Of a stretch of 37,262 nucleotides of DNA, positions 26,988-35,634 are shown in pieces. How positions within the stretch are numbered: the first letter of the stretch is position 1; each line of letters starts with the position of its first letter. The translations under genes and the position numbers were made by a program. Below the pieces are notes generated by a model, which was not told the DNA's origin, did no database searches, and was given only the letters and a program-made list of their open reading frames with translations. Origin of the DNA: an uncultured Boseongicola sp. (GTDB lineage: Bacteria > Pseudomonadota > Alphaproteobacteria > Rhodobacterales > Rhodobacteraceae); the NCBI GenBank assembly GCA_938016355.1, contig CALLWO010000125.1:1-37262 (forward strand), given 5' to 3'.

Positions 26988-27815
26988 CTATTCGCGTTCG
27001 GATGACATGAACTCAAGTCTCGACGTCCGCCGCTTTTCGCGTTTCGAGCTTACCATCACATCCGCACGCCCTTTCGCGCTCAAAGGGATGTGCCCCTCCT
27101 CGCCGATAAAAATGAGGCGCTTTCGTCCGGTGGTTTTCGCTTGGTACAAGGCTTCATCCGCCAGCATCAATTGATCTTCAATTGGGATTTCTGGATTGGT
27201 CCAAACCGCGCCAACAGAAAACGTTGCAGATAAATGCCCCGTTCCCGATGGATCCGGAAACTCGATGGGTTGACCGATCCTAGTCGCGACATGTCGCCCG
27301 TGTTCTTTTGATACATCGGCAAGGAAAATGGCGAACTCTTCGCCGCCGATGCGCCCTGCCAAGTCAGACTCACGCAAATGCCAATTTAACCTGTGACCGA
27401 TCGCAGAGATGCACCTATCGCCGACCGCGTGCCCAAATTGGTCGTTGATTTTTTTGAAGTGATCGACATCGATCAAAAGCAGCAATCCAGTACGAGTCCT
27501 TGTGACGGCCCGACGGGTGCGGCTGAAAAAAGTTTGTCGATTATAGACGCCCGACAAAGGGTCGATCCGCGCCCTATCTGTCAAGGATCGAATGGCGGTG
27601 ACCTGATGCCAACTTCCGATGACAAACAATGCAGCGAACGGCCCGCCAACGACTAATGCCTCCAAGATGACCTCAGCGACCGAATGGTCGTTTGAGCTGC
27701 GAATAAAAAAGCTCCAGACCAGATGCCAACACGAAATGAGACCGCAGAACAGCAGCGTTTTCCAAACCATGTCGGTTCGGGTCTTCGGCGCTAAAATCCC
27801 AAGTGCTTTACGCAA
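26988..27815 (-). CDS. Membrane-anchored GGDEF diguanylate cyclase
   Basis: N-terminal TMs, then DPLSGVYNRQTFF, LLIDVDHFKKINDQFGHAVGD and RESDLAGRIGGEEFAIFL (GGEEF plus RxxD I-site). Confidence 0.93.
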   Translation of the reverse strand: MRKALGILAPKTRTDMVWKTLLFCGLISCWHLVWSFFIRSSNDHSVAEVILEALVVGGPFAALFVIGSWHQVTAIRSLTDRARIDPLSGVYNRQTFFSRTRRAVTRTRTGLLLLIDVDHFKKINDQFGHAVGDRCISAIGHRLNWHLRESDLAGRIGGEEFAIFLADVSKEHGRHVATRIGQPIEFPDPSGTGHLSATFSVGAVWTNPEIPIEDQLMLADEALYQAKTTGRKRLIFIGEEGHIPLSAKGRADVMVSSKREKRRTSRLEFMSSERE

Positions 27816-27979
27816 TCAAACCTCCGCAACGGTGCGGGGAATGACAGAGCGGAATTAATATTTCGTGGATTCCTGCCGGTACATAGCCGTAATCCAAGTG
27901 GGTCTAAACGCACCAAAGTCCACCCACGCGCACTAAGCGCGGGGTTTGCAGTGCGAAATCATGGACTGTGACGTTATTA

Positions 27980-29239
27980 CTAGGCCGCGCGACGACGAGG
28001 GCGACGACGTTTGTTACCATTCGGCGCATTGCCTTTTGGCTGACCTCCACCGCTGCCCCCGGGTTTGCGATTTCGATGACGCCCGCCGCCAGATCTCTTT
28101 GGCTTGGACTCCTCAAAATCGCCCGTTGGCATGATGCCGCTGGCAACTGGGATCTCGGTCTTCATCAATTTCTGAATCTGACGCAGCAAATTTGCCTCTT
28201 TCGGCGCGCAAAATGCGATCGCCTCACCATCACGTCCGGCGCGTGCAGTTCGACCGATCCGATGGATGTAATTGTCAGGCACTTCGGGCAGATCATAGTT
28301 AATGACATAACCCACTCCAGGGATATCGATCCCGCGCGCCGCAACGTCGGTCGCGACAAGCACTTTAACAGCACCATCCCGAAATGCCTTGATCGCACGA
28401 TCGCGCTGACCCTGGCTTTTGTTGCCGTGGATAGACGTCGCGTTGAAACCGTCGGCAACCAAACCCTTCATGAGTTTTTCTGCACCATGTTTGGTGCGCG
28501 AAAAGACAAGGGTCAGGGCACTTGGGTCACGCGATAGGATCTCGCGCAGCTTCGTTGGCTTTTCCGGCCCGTCAACAAAGTGTACCGATTGTGTGACTTT
28601 GTCGGCGGCTTTACCGGGTGGTGCCACTTGAACGCGGCGCGGGTTCGTCAGATACGCGCGGCTCAGTTCTTCCATTTGTTTTGGCATTGTTGCCGAGAAC
28701 AGCATCGTTTGGCGGGGTGTCCCAAGCTGCGGCGCAATCTTGCGCAACGCATGAATGAACCCAAGATCAAGCATCTGATCCGCCTCATCCAAAACCAGAT
28801 GCTGTACAGTGCTCAGATCCACTGCCCGACGGTCCATCAGGTCCATTAATCGACCCGGAGTGGCGACAACGATATCGGTTCCGCGCGCCAAAACGCCAAT
28901 CTGACGGTTTATGGATTGGCCCCCAACAACCGTTGCAACGCGCACCTTTGTGCCGTTAGTCAAAACGCGAAGGCTTTCGGCAATCTGGTTCACCAATTCG
29001 CGGGTTGGCGCAAGGATCAAAGCCTTGGATGTCTTCGGCGCTGGTTTTCCGGGAGCTGCCAGAAGATGGTTAACAAGCGGCAGCCCGAAAGCCAGCGTTT
29101 TGCCTGTTCCGGTCTGGGCAAGCCCAAGAATGTCGTGGCCTTCCATTGCAAGCGGTATCGCCTGGCTTTGGATTGGAGTGGGTTGCTTAAATCCGCCGCG
29201 CTCAAGCGCAGTGTTCAGCGCAGGGGCGAGATCGAGCAT
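27980..29239 (-). CDS. rhlE: DEAD-box RNA helicase, RhlE-like
   Basis: PTPIQSQAIPLAMEGHDILGLAQTGTGKTLAFGLPL...PTRELVNQI...VLDEADQMLDLGF...SATMPKQM...HRIGRTARAGRDG. Basic C-terminal tail. Start taken at MLDLAPAL. Confidence 0.93.
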   Translation of the reverse strand: MLDLAPALNTALERGGFKQPTPIQSQAIPLAMEGHDILGLAQTGTGKTLAFGLPLVNHLLAAPGKPAPKTSKALILAPTRELVNQIAESLRVLTNGTKVRVATVVGGQSINRQIGVLARGTDIVVATPGRLMDLMDRRAVDLSTVQHLVLDEADQMLDLGFIHALRKIAPQLGTPRQTMLFSATMPKQMEELSRAYLTNPRRVQVAPPGKAADKVTQSVHFVDGPEKPTKLREILSRDPSALTLVFSRTKHGAEKLMKGLVADGFNATSIHGNKSQGQRDRAIKAFRDGAVKVLVATDVAARGIDIPGVGYVINYDLPEVPDNYIHRIGRTARAGRDGEAIAFCAPKEANLLRQIQKLMKTEIPVASGIMPTGDFEESKPKRSGGGRHRNRKPGGSGGGQPKGNAPNGNKRRRPRRRAA

Positions 29240-29758
29240 GTCAAAATCAAACACGTATGTCCTTTCGCCTTTGCCGGCGATCATCGCGCGGTGCAAAGGC
29301 ATTGTTTCGGCTGCGCAATATCACGCAGCACACGAGGGTGTTGCAAAACCTCTGAACGTGCGCGCGATCCGCGCTTGTCCGGCCTTGCATCATGAACCCT
29401 GCGTGATTGGGAACAGTTTAGAAGTGTCGCTGATGCGTCCCGTAGCTTCGGTCGCGGCTGTCTCACGCGGCAGCGCAGCGTAGCCGCTATATGAGACCTG
29501 CCCGAAAGCAAGTCAACTCCAAGCACTCGCTTAGGTTAAGCGTGTGACGTTTTGGTGAACCGCACATATGAGAGAGCCAGAAATCTATAGGAATTGACGA
29601 AAACCGACACTTGGCGCGTTTCACGATCTCATCAATATAGTTAAGCTGACAGACAGCGGGTGGGTGTCTATCGCTACCAGTTATCAATTTTCGACAGGGA
29701 TCAAAGGAAGCAAAATGTCTGGCGTAGTTCCATCACTAGTAAAACTGCGAGAACACCA

Positions 29759-30391
29759 ATGAGCATCGCCACCCCAAACGAGATTGCCACAGAAATCGCG
29801 GATCAGATCGACGCATCAATGCTTGGCCGTGGGCGTAAACTAATCGCCATCGCAGGCCCGCCGGGTGTCGGGAAGTCGACTGTCGCCGAAGTGTTGTGCG
29901 CGCAATTGAACAACCGCGGAAAGCCAACCGCGCTTGTTCCCATGGACGGATTTCACCTTGAAAACGATGCTTTGGAAGCCCTTGGGCTACTTGCCCGCAA
30001 AGGCGCACCGGAAACATTCGACGTCGAGGGATTTAAAGCACTCGTCAGAGAATTGGCGCAAGGTGAAGACATAACCTACCCCACGTTTGATCGCGACCAA
30101 GACAGAACCGTTCCAGGTGCCGGCCATGTTTCCGGTGACATCGAAATCATTTTGGTCGAAGGCAACTATCTGTTGCTCAATGAACCGGGCTGGCGCGATC
30201 TGCGCGAAAATTGGGATTTCTCCGTCTTCTTAGGGGCACCCATCGACGTCCTGCGAGACCGCCTTGTTAACAGGTGGCTGGACCAAGGACTGAACGCCAA
30301 AGATGCGCTGGCTCGAGCGTCATCCAATGATCTCCCCAATGCTGAACGCATCCTTGCCAACCAGCTCCCCGCAGAATTTGAATTGATCTAA
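29759..30391 (+). CDS. P-loop nucleoside/nucleotide kinase family protein (uridine kinase/PanK-like fold)
   Basis: IAIAGPPGVGKSTVAEVLCAQL, MDGFHLEND, LVEGNYLLL. Start at MSIATPNE. Confidence 0.83.
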   Translation: MSIATPNEIATEIADQIDASMLGRGRKLIAIAGPPGVGKSTVAEVLCAQLNNRGKPTALVPMDGFHLENDALEALGLLARKGAPETFDVEGFKALVRELAQGEDITYPTFDRDQDRTVPGAGHVSGDIEIILVEGNYLLLNEPGWRDLRENWDFSVFLGAPIDVLRDRLVNRWLDQGLNAKDALARASSNDLPNAERILANQLPAEFELI

Positions 30392-30523
30392 TTCGACTAG
30401 CCGACGCGATGTCCGTTGAAACGAGCATGTATTGACGGGGGCACGAAGGCTTCTCAGAATGCGTGGGCACAGAGAAGAACGCACGGCGGCGTTCAAGCCA
30501 GCCGCGGGGGGAACCGATAGCAA

Positions 30524-31780
30524 ATGGAAAACCGAAAAACCGTGGCTGTGATTGGCGCGGGAATCGTCGGCGTGTCGACCGCTATTTGGCTGCAACGGGA
30601 TGGTCACGATGTAATCCTGATCGACCGTGCGGGTCCTGGCGAAGGCACCAGTTACGGCAACGGTGGTATCCTTGCGTCTTGCTCGATGGTCCCGGTGACT
30701 GGTCCCGGGTTGATGAAGAAAGCGCCCAGGATGCTTTTGGATCCCGGCCAACCGCTGTTTCTGCGCTGGGCCTATTTACCAAAGCTGCTCCCGTGGCTGA
30801 TCAAATATTTACGGAACGCAAACGCAGCTGACACAAAGCGCATCGCCAGTGCGATTGCAGGCGTCACGATGGACAGTCTCGCCGAACATCAGGCGCTCGC
30901 GAAAAACACAAAAGCAGAACGCTGGATCGTCCCGTCAGATTATCTCTATGTCTACAACAATCGCGCCCATTTCGACTCTGATGCGTTCGGCTGGAGCATT
31001 CGAAAAGAGCATGGATTCCAATGGGATGAATTGGAAGGCCGCGCCTTTGCGGATTATGATCCAAGCTTCTCCGACGAATTGGGGTTTGCGGTCCGGTTGA
31101 AAGACCACGGGCGTATCTCGGACCCCGGTCAATACGTCAAAGACCTTGCCGCCGACATTGAAATCAATGGTGGTCGCGTTGTCATCGGCAACGTTGACGA
31201 TATTGCGAAGGAGAATGGTTGCGTCAAGGGCGTCAGCGTGGATGGCACCGTTGTGAATTGCGATGCGGCTGTGCTCGCAACAGGTGTTTGGTCCGGCCCG
31301 CTTGCCAGAAAACTCGGACTTGCCGTGCCTTTGGAAAGCGAGCGTGGCTACCACATTGAGCTGTGGGATCCGTCCTTCATGCCAAAATCGCCGGTGATGA
31401 TTGCCAGCGGCAAGTTTGTTGCAACCCCGATGGAAGGCCGACTTCGCCTTGCCGGTGTTGTGGAGTTTGGCGGGCTGGATGCGCCTCCATCCCGTGCACC
31501 TTTTGAGCTATTGAGGAAGAACGGCGTCGCCGCGTTTCCCGGCCTGAAATGGACAAAAGAAACCGAGTGGATGGGTCACCGCCCGGCACCCGCAGACTCC
31601 ATCCCAGTCATCGGCGAAGTCCCCGGCGTAAAGGGCGCATTTACTGGTTTCGGCCACCACCACATCGGCCTGACTGGCGGCCCGAAAACCGGACGGCTGC
31701 TTGCGCAACTGATTTCCGGCAAGAAACCAAACCTTGACCTCACACCCTATTCCCCGGCACGCTTCACGCCGGGTCAATAA
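30524..31780 (+). CDS. FAD-dependent oxidoreductase, D-amino-acid dehydrogenase (DadA)-like
   Basis: VAVIGAGIVGVSTAIWLQRDGHDVILIDRAGPGEGTSYGNGGIL, and C-terminal RPAPADSIPVIGEVPGVKGAFTGFGHHHIGLTGGPKTGRLLAQLI. Confidence 0.9.
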   Translation: MENRKTVAVIGAGIVGVSTAIWLQRDGHDVILIDRAGPGEGTSYGNGGILASCSMVPVTGPGLMKKAPRMLLDPGQPLFLRWAYLPKLLPWLIKYLRNANAADTKRIASAIAGVTMDSLAEHQALAKNTKAERWIVPSDYLYVYNNRAHFDSDAFGWSIRKEHGFQWDELEGRAFADYDPSFSDELGFAVRLKDHGRISDPGQYVKDLAADIEINGGRVVIGNVDDIAKENGCVKGVSVDGTVVNCDAAVLATGVWSGPLARKLGLAVPLESERGYHIELWDPSFMPKSPVMIASGKFVATPMEGRLRLAGVVEFGGLDAPPSRAPFELLRKNGVAAFPGLKWTKETEWMGHRPAPADSIPVIGEVPGVKGAFTGFGHHHIGLTGGPKTGRLLAQLISGKKPNLDLTPYSPARFTPGQ

Positions 31781-31814
31781 ATCAAAATAAGACCTCAACT
31801 TGGGAGACGATCAA

Positions 31815-32798
31815 ATGAAACAACTCACAATGCTTATGGCCGCAACGGCTTTGACTGCCAGCGCAGCGGCGCCAGCACTCGCTGGCGGACATGCCCAGAA
31901 ATGGGACATGCCGATGGCGTATTCGGCCAGCAACTTCCATTCCGAGAATGGCGTAAAGTTTGCGGATTGCGTGCGTGAAGGCACCGAAGGCGCGATCGAC
32001 ATCACCGTGCATCCGGGTGGCTCGCTGTTCAAAGGCGCTGACATCAAACGTGCGGTTCAGACCGGTCAGGTTCCAATTGGCGAACGCCTCTTGTCGGGTC
32101 ACCAGAATGAGAACGCCGTGTTTGGTTTTGACAGCGTGCCATTCCTTGCGACATCATTTGATGACAGTGCGAAACTGTTCGATGCAGCCAAGCCTGCGTT
32201 GGAAGAAATTCTCAACGATCAGAACCTGACGCTGATCTATTCCGTGCCATGGCCGCCACAGGGCCTCTATTTCAAGAAAGAGGTGAACTCTGTTGCCGAC
32301 ATGGAAGGCATCAAGTTCCGCTCGTATAACAACGCCACCGCGCGTCTGGCTGAGTTGACGGGCATGCTGCCTGTGACCATCGAAGCCGCAGAGATTTCGC
32401 AGGCGTTTGCAACAGGCGTTGCTGAATCGATGATTTCGTCCGGCGCTACAGGCTATGACCGGAAGGTTTGGGAAAGCCTGACACACTTCTATGAAGTCGA
32501 CGCTTGGCTTCCGTATAACCATGTCATGGTGAACAGCGACACTTGGGGTGGTCTTGATGACGACACCAAAGCCGCCGTGATGGCATGCGGTGAAGCCGCA
32601 GCTGCCGCTGGTTTGGAAGCCTCAAAGGCTTACACAAACTTCACGCTGAACGGTTTGCGTGAAGGCGGCATGACCGTCGGGCGTGCAGGCGATCAGCTTG
32701 TGTCGGATCTCAAAGAGATTGGCGTCACAATGACGGCAGAGTGGCTCGAAGCCGCTGGCGACGATGGCGCTGCCATCGTGGATGCCTTCAACAACTAA
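31815..32798 (+). CDS. dctP: TRAP transporter substrate-binding protein
   Basis: Signal peptide, VHPGGSLFKGADIKRAVQTGQVPIGERLLS, MEGIKFRSYNNATARLAELTGMLPVTI. Followed by Q and M subunits. Confidence 0.93.
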   Translation: MKQLTMLMAATALTASAAAPALAGGHAQKWDMPMAYSASNFHSENGVKFADCVREGTEGAIDITVHPGGSLFKGADIKRAVQTGQVPIGERLLSGHQNENAVFGFDSVPFLATSFDDSAKLFDAAKPALEEILNDQNLTLIYSVPWPPQGLYFKKEVNSVADMEGIKFRSYNNATARLAELTGMLPVTIEAAEISQAFATGVAESMISSGATGYDRKVWESLTHFYEVDAWLPYNHVMVNSDTWGGLDDDTKAAVMACGEAAAAAGLEASKAYTNFTLNGLREGGMTVGRAGDQLVSDLKEIGVTMTAEWLEAAGDDGAAIVDAFNN

Positions 32799-32810
32799 GA
32801 AAAAACAGAA

Positions 32811-32838
32811 TGCGCCCCGGACCGAAGTTCGGGGCGCA
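32811..32838 (+). terminator. Intercistronic stem-loop after dctP (TGCGCCCCGGA - ccgaag - TTCGGGGCGCA)
   Basis: 11-bp stem (including one G.T pair) starting 13 nt after the stop, with a weak AATTCGTT tail. Confidence 0.65.
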
Positions 32839-32860
32839 ATTCGTTAAGAGGGGCGGGACA

Positions 32861-33376
32861 ATGATCCGGAAAGTATTGGACGGGCTTTACAACTTAGCGG
32901 GAGTGCTCGCTGCTCTTTGTCTCATTGCGATTTTGACGTTGATCGTGATTCAGATGGTTGCGCGATGGACCGGCGAAGTCTTCCCGGGCGCGCCCGACTA
33001 TGCGGGCTATGCAATGGCCGCTGCGTCCTTTTTGGCCTTTGCCAATGCGCTGAACAAAGGAAGCCATATTCGCGTTTCGATCCTTTTGAACGCCATGGGC
33101 GAACGCGGACGACTCATACTGGAAATCTGGTGTTTCGCGATCGGCGCGGCCGTGGCTTGGTATGTGAGTTATTTCACCTATCGAATGCTGGGTTTTGCGA
33201 TTAAATTCAACGATGTAAGCCAAGGGCAGGACGCGACACCGCTATGGATCCCGCAATCCGCCATGCTGATCGGAATGATCATTCTTGCCATCGCTCTGAC
33301 AGACAATCTCATCACCCTTTTGACGACCGGAAAACATCGGATCATCCGCGATGTAACCGACACGCAGGCGGAGTAA
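32861..33376 (+). CDS. dctQ: TRAP transporter small permease
   Basis: Four-TM protein starting MIRKVLDGLYNLAGVLAALCL. Start refined from the ORF at 32741, which overlaps dctP. Confidence 0.9.
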   Translation: MIRKVLDGLYNLAGVLAALCLIAILTLIVIQMVARWTGEVFPGAPDYAGYAMAAASFLAFANALNKGSHIRVSILLNAMGERGRLILEIWCFAIGAAVAWYVSYFTYRMLGFAIKFNDVSQGQDATPLWIPQSAMLIGMIILAIALTDNLITLLTTGKHRIIRDVTDTQAE

Positions 33377-33380
33377 CCTC

Positions 33381-34694
33381 ATGGAACAAGCGTCTGTCAT
33401 CCTGCTCTTTCTTTTTGTGCTTTTCACACTCCTGGGGTCCGGCGTTTGGGTCGGTCTTGCCCTGATGGGCGTGGCTTACGTCGGGATGGAGCTATTTGCT
33501 TCCGGACCAACTGGCGACCGTATGGTCACGACCATCTGGAGCGCGTCGTCAAGCTGGACCCTCACCGCCCTGCCAATGTTTATCTGGATGGGAGAAATCC
33601 TGTTTCGAACCCGCCTGAGCCAAGACATGTTTCGCGGCCTTGCCCCGTGGATGTCGCGTCTTCCCGGGGGGTTGGTGCACACGAATATCGTTGGGTGCAC
33701 CGTTTTTGCCGCTGTCTCAGGATCGTCCGCTGCGACGCTTACAACGGTTGGGAAAATGTCCATTCCCGAGTTGCGTAAACGTGAGTATCCCGAGCACATG
33801 GTCATCGGCACGCTTGCGGGTGCCGCAACGCTTGGATTGATGATCCCGCCGTCGCTCACGCTGATCGTTTACGGCGTCACCATCAATGAAAGCATCATCA
33901 AACTCTTCTTTGCGGGCATCATGCCCGGCCTCGTCTTGGCGGCGATGTTTATGACCTATGTGGGCGTTTACTCGGTGGTGGGCAAAGACTGGAAACCCAT
34001 TGAAGACACTGGCCTGAGTTTTCTGGAAAAGATGAAAAATTCACGGTTTCTGATCCCGGTTATGTTGTTGATCGCGACCGTGATCGGTTCAATGTTCTTG
34101 GGGTTCGCGACCGCAACAGAAGCGGCGGCGATCGGAGTCATCGGTGCGCTGACCTTAGCGGCGCTGCAAGGGTCGCTCAATTGGTCGACATTCACGGAAA
34201 GCCTGATGGGCGCGACGCGAACTTCTGCGATGATTGCGCTGATCTTAGCCGGTGCTGCATTTCTTTCGCTCGCAATGGGTTTTACCGGACTGCCGCGCGG
34301 CCTTGCTGACTTGATCGCCAGTTGGGAGCTTACGCGCTTTGAGCTGCTCATGGTTCTGCTGGTATTTTACATCGTTCTCGGGTGCTTTTTGGACGGTATC
34401 TCGTCGGTCGTTCTGACCATGGCCGTTGTTGAGCCGATGGTACGCGAAGCCGGGATCGACATGATCTGGTTCGGTATCTTCATCGTGGTTGTCGTCGAGA
34501 TGGCTCAGATCACACCACCGATCGGGTTTAACCTCTTTGTGCTCCAAGGCATGACTGATCACGAGATGGGCTATATCGCGAAAGCCGCTATCCCTATGTT
34601 CCTGATTATGGTGCTTATGGTCTTTGTTCTGATCATTTTCCCTGACCTCGCAACGTGGCTACCCAACAATGTCCGAAGCGGCCCCGGCGGATGA
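33381..34694 (+). CDS. dctM: TRAP transporter large permease
   Basis: SGSSAATLTTVGKMSIPELRKREYPEHMVIGTLAGAATLGLMIPPSLTLIVYGV, EMAQITPPIGFNLFVLQG. Confidence 0.95.
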   Translation: MEQASVILLFLFVLFTLLGSGVWVGLALMGVAYVGMELFASGPTGDRMVTTIWSASSSWTLTALPMFIWMGEILFRTRLSQDMFRGLAPWMSRLPGGLVHTNIVGCTVFAAVSGSSAATLTTVGKMSIPELRKREYPEHMVIGTLAGAATLGLMIPPSLTLIVYGVTINESIIKLFFAGIMPGLVLAAMFMTYVGVYSVVGKDWKPIEDTGLSFLEKMKNSRFLIPVMLLIATVIGSMFLGFATATEAAAIGVIGALTLAALQGSLNWSTFTESLMGATRTSAMIALILAGAAFLSLAMGFTGLPRGLADLIASWELTRFELLMVLLVFYIVLGCFLDGISSVVLTMAVVEPMVREAGIDMIWFGIFIVVVVEMAQITPPIGFNLFVLQGMTDHEMGYIAKAAIPMFLIMVLMVFVLIIFPDLATWLPNNVRSGPGG

Positions 34695-35628
34695 CCGGGA
34701 CGTGATCCGGCTTTTCGGGACTGTTGGCCAACATGGTCGATGGTGCCTTGTCATTGGGTTACTTGCCGGCCTGACGCAACCGGCTCTTGCTCTGGCGCTA
34801 AAACCTTGGCTGCCGGAGATGATCGCCGGTCTTTTGTTTCTTGCCGCACTCAGAATTGGACCCAAAGCCGCAACCGGTGGTCTAGAAGGTATCCAGCACA
34901 CACTAAAAACATCACTGTTCTATCAAATGATTGCGCCTCTGATTGCGCTGTCGCTTTTCTTGGCGCTGGGCGTCGCGTCGCAGCCTTGGGCCCTCGCGAT
35001 GGTTCTTGTTCTCGCCGCACCGCCGGTTACAGGTAGTCCAAACTTCACGATTCTATTGGATCAGGATCCTGCCGTCTCAATGCGCTTGCTGCTTGTGGGA
35101 ACCGCTATATTCCCGCTCACAGTCATTCCCGTTCTGATCATGCTTCCGGCGGTCGATACAATTTCTGGCGTGCTCATCAGCGCGCTTCGTCTTTTGCTTG
35201 TTGTAGTCGGATCGGTTGGGCTGGCATTTGCAATTCGGCACTTTCGCTGGCCGTCAATGTCTCCCACACATCAAAGCGCAATAGACGGGATCTCGGCGAT
35301 TCTACTTGGTATCGTGGTCATTGGGTTGATGTCAGCCGTCGGGCCAGCGCTTGTCGAACGCCCGGCGATCTTCCTTACATGGCTTGCTTTCGCACTCGCG
35401 TTGAATTTTGGTCTTCAGCTCGCAGCTGCGCATTCCATGCCTTTGCGTGAGCCGAGCGAGCGGGCCGGAACAGCAATCGTCGCCGGTAATCGCAACATCG
35501 CGCTGTTTCTTGTTGCCTTGCCCGAGGCCACAACCGACATGCTGCTCTTGTTCATCGGCTGTTATCAGGTGCCGATGTATTTGACGCCGATCCTGATGCG
35601 CCGGGTGCTGTCCCCAACCCCCGGCTAA
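34669..35628 (+). CDS. SBF/bile acid:Na+ symporter (BASS)-like membrane transporter
   Basis: About 9-10 hydrophobic helices, APPVTGSPNFTILL, AGNRNIALFLVALP. Overlaps the 3' end of dctM by 26 bp unless a later start is used. Confidence 0.6.
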   Translation: MSEAAPADDRDVIRLFGTVGQHGRWCLVIGLLAGLTQPALALALKPWLPEMIAGLLFLAALRIGPKAATGGLEGIQHTLKTSLFYQMIAPLIALSLFLALGVASQPWALAMVLVLAAPPVTGSPNFTILLDQDPAVSMRLLLVGTAIFPLTVIPVLIMLPAVDTISGVLISALRLLLVVVGSVGLAFAIRHFRWPSMSPTHQSAIDGISAILLGIVVIGLMSAVGPALVERPAIFLTWLAFALALNFGLQLAAAHSMPLREPSERAGTAIVAGNRNIALFLVALPEATTDMLLLFIGCYQVPMYLTPILMRRVLSPTPG

Positions 35629-35634
35629 TTTCCA

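Noticed and set aside
28911-29483. 190-aa plus-strand ORF opposite the RhlE-like helicase
   Set aside because: Antisense to conserved helicase motifs. No family features.
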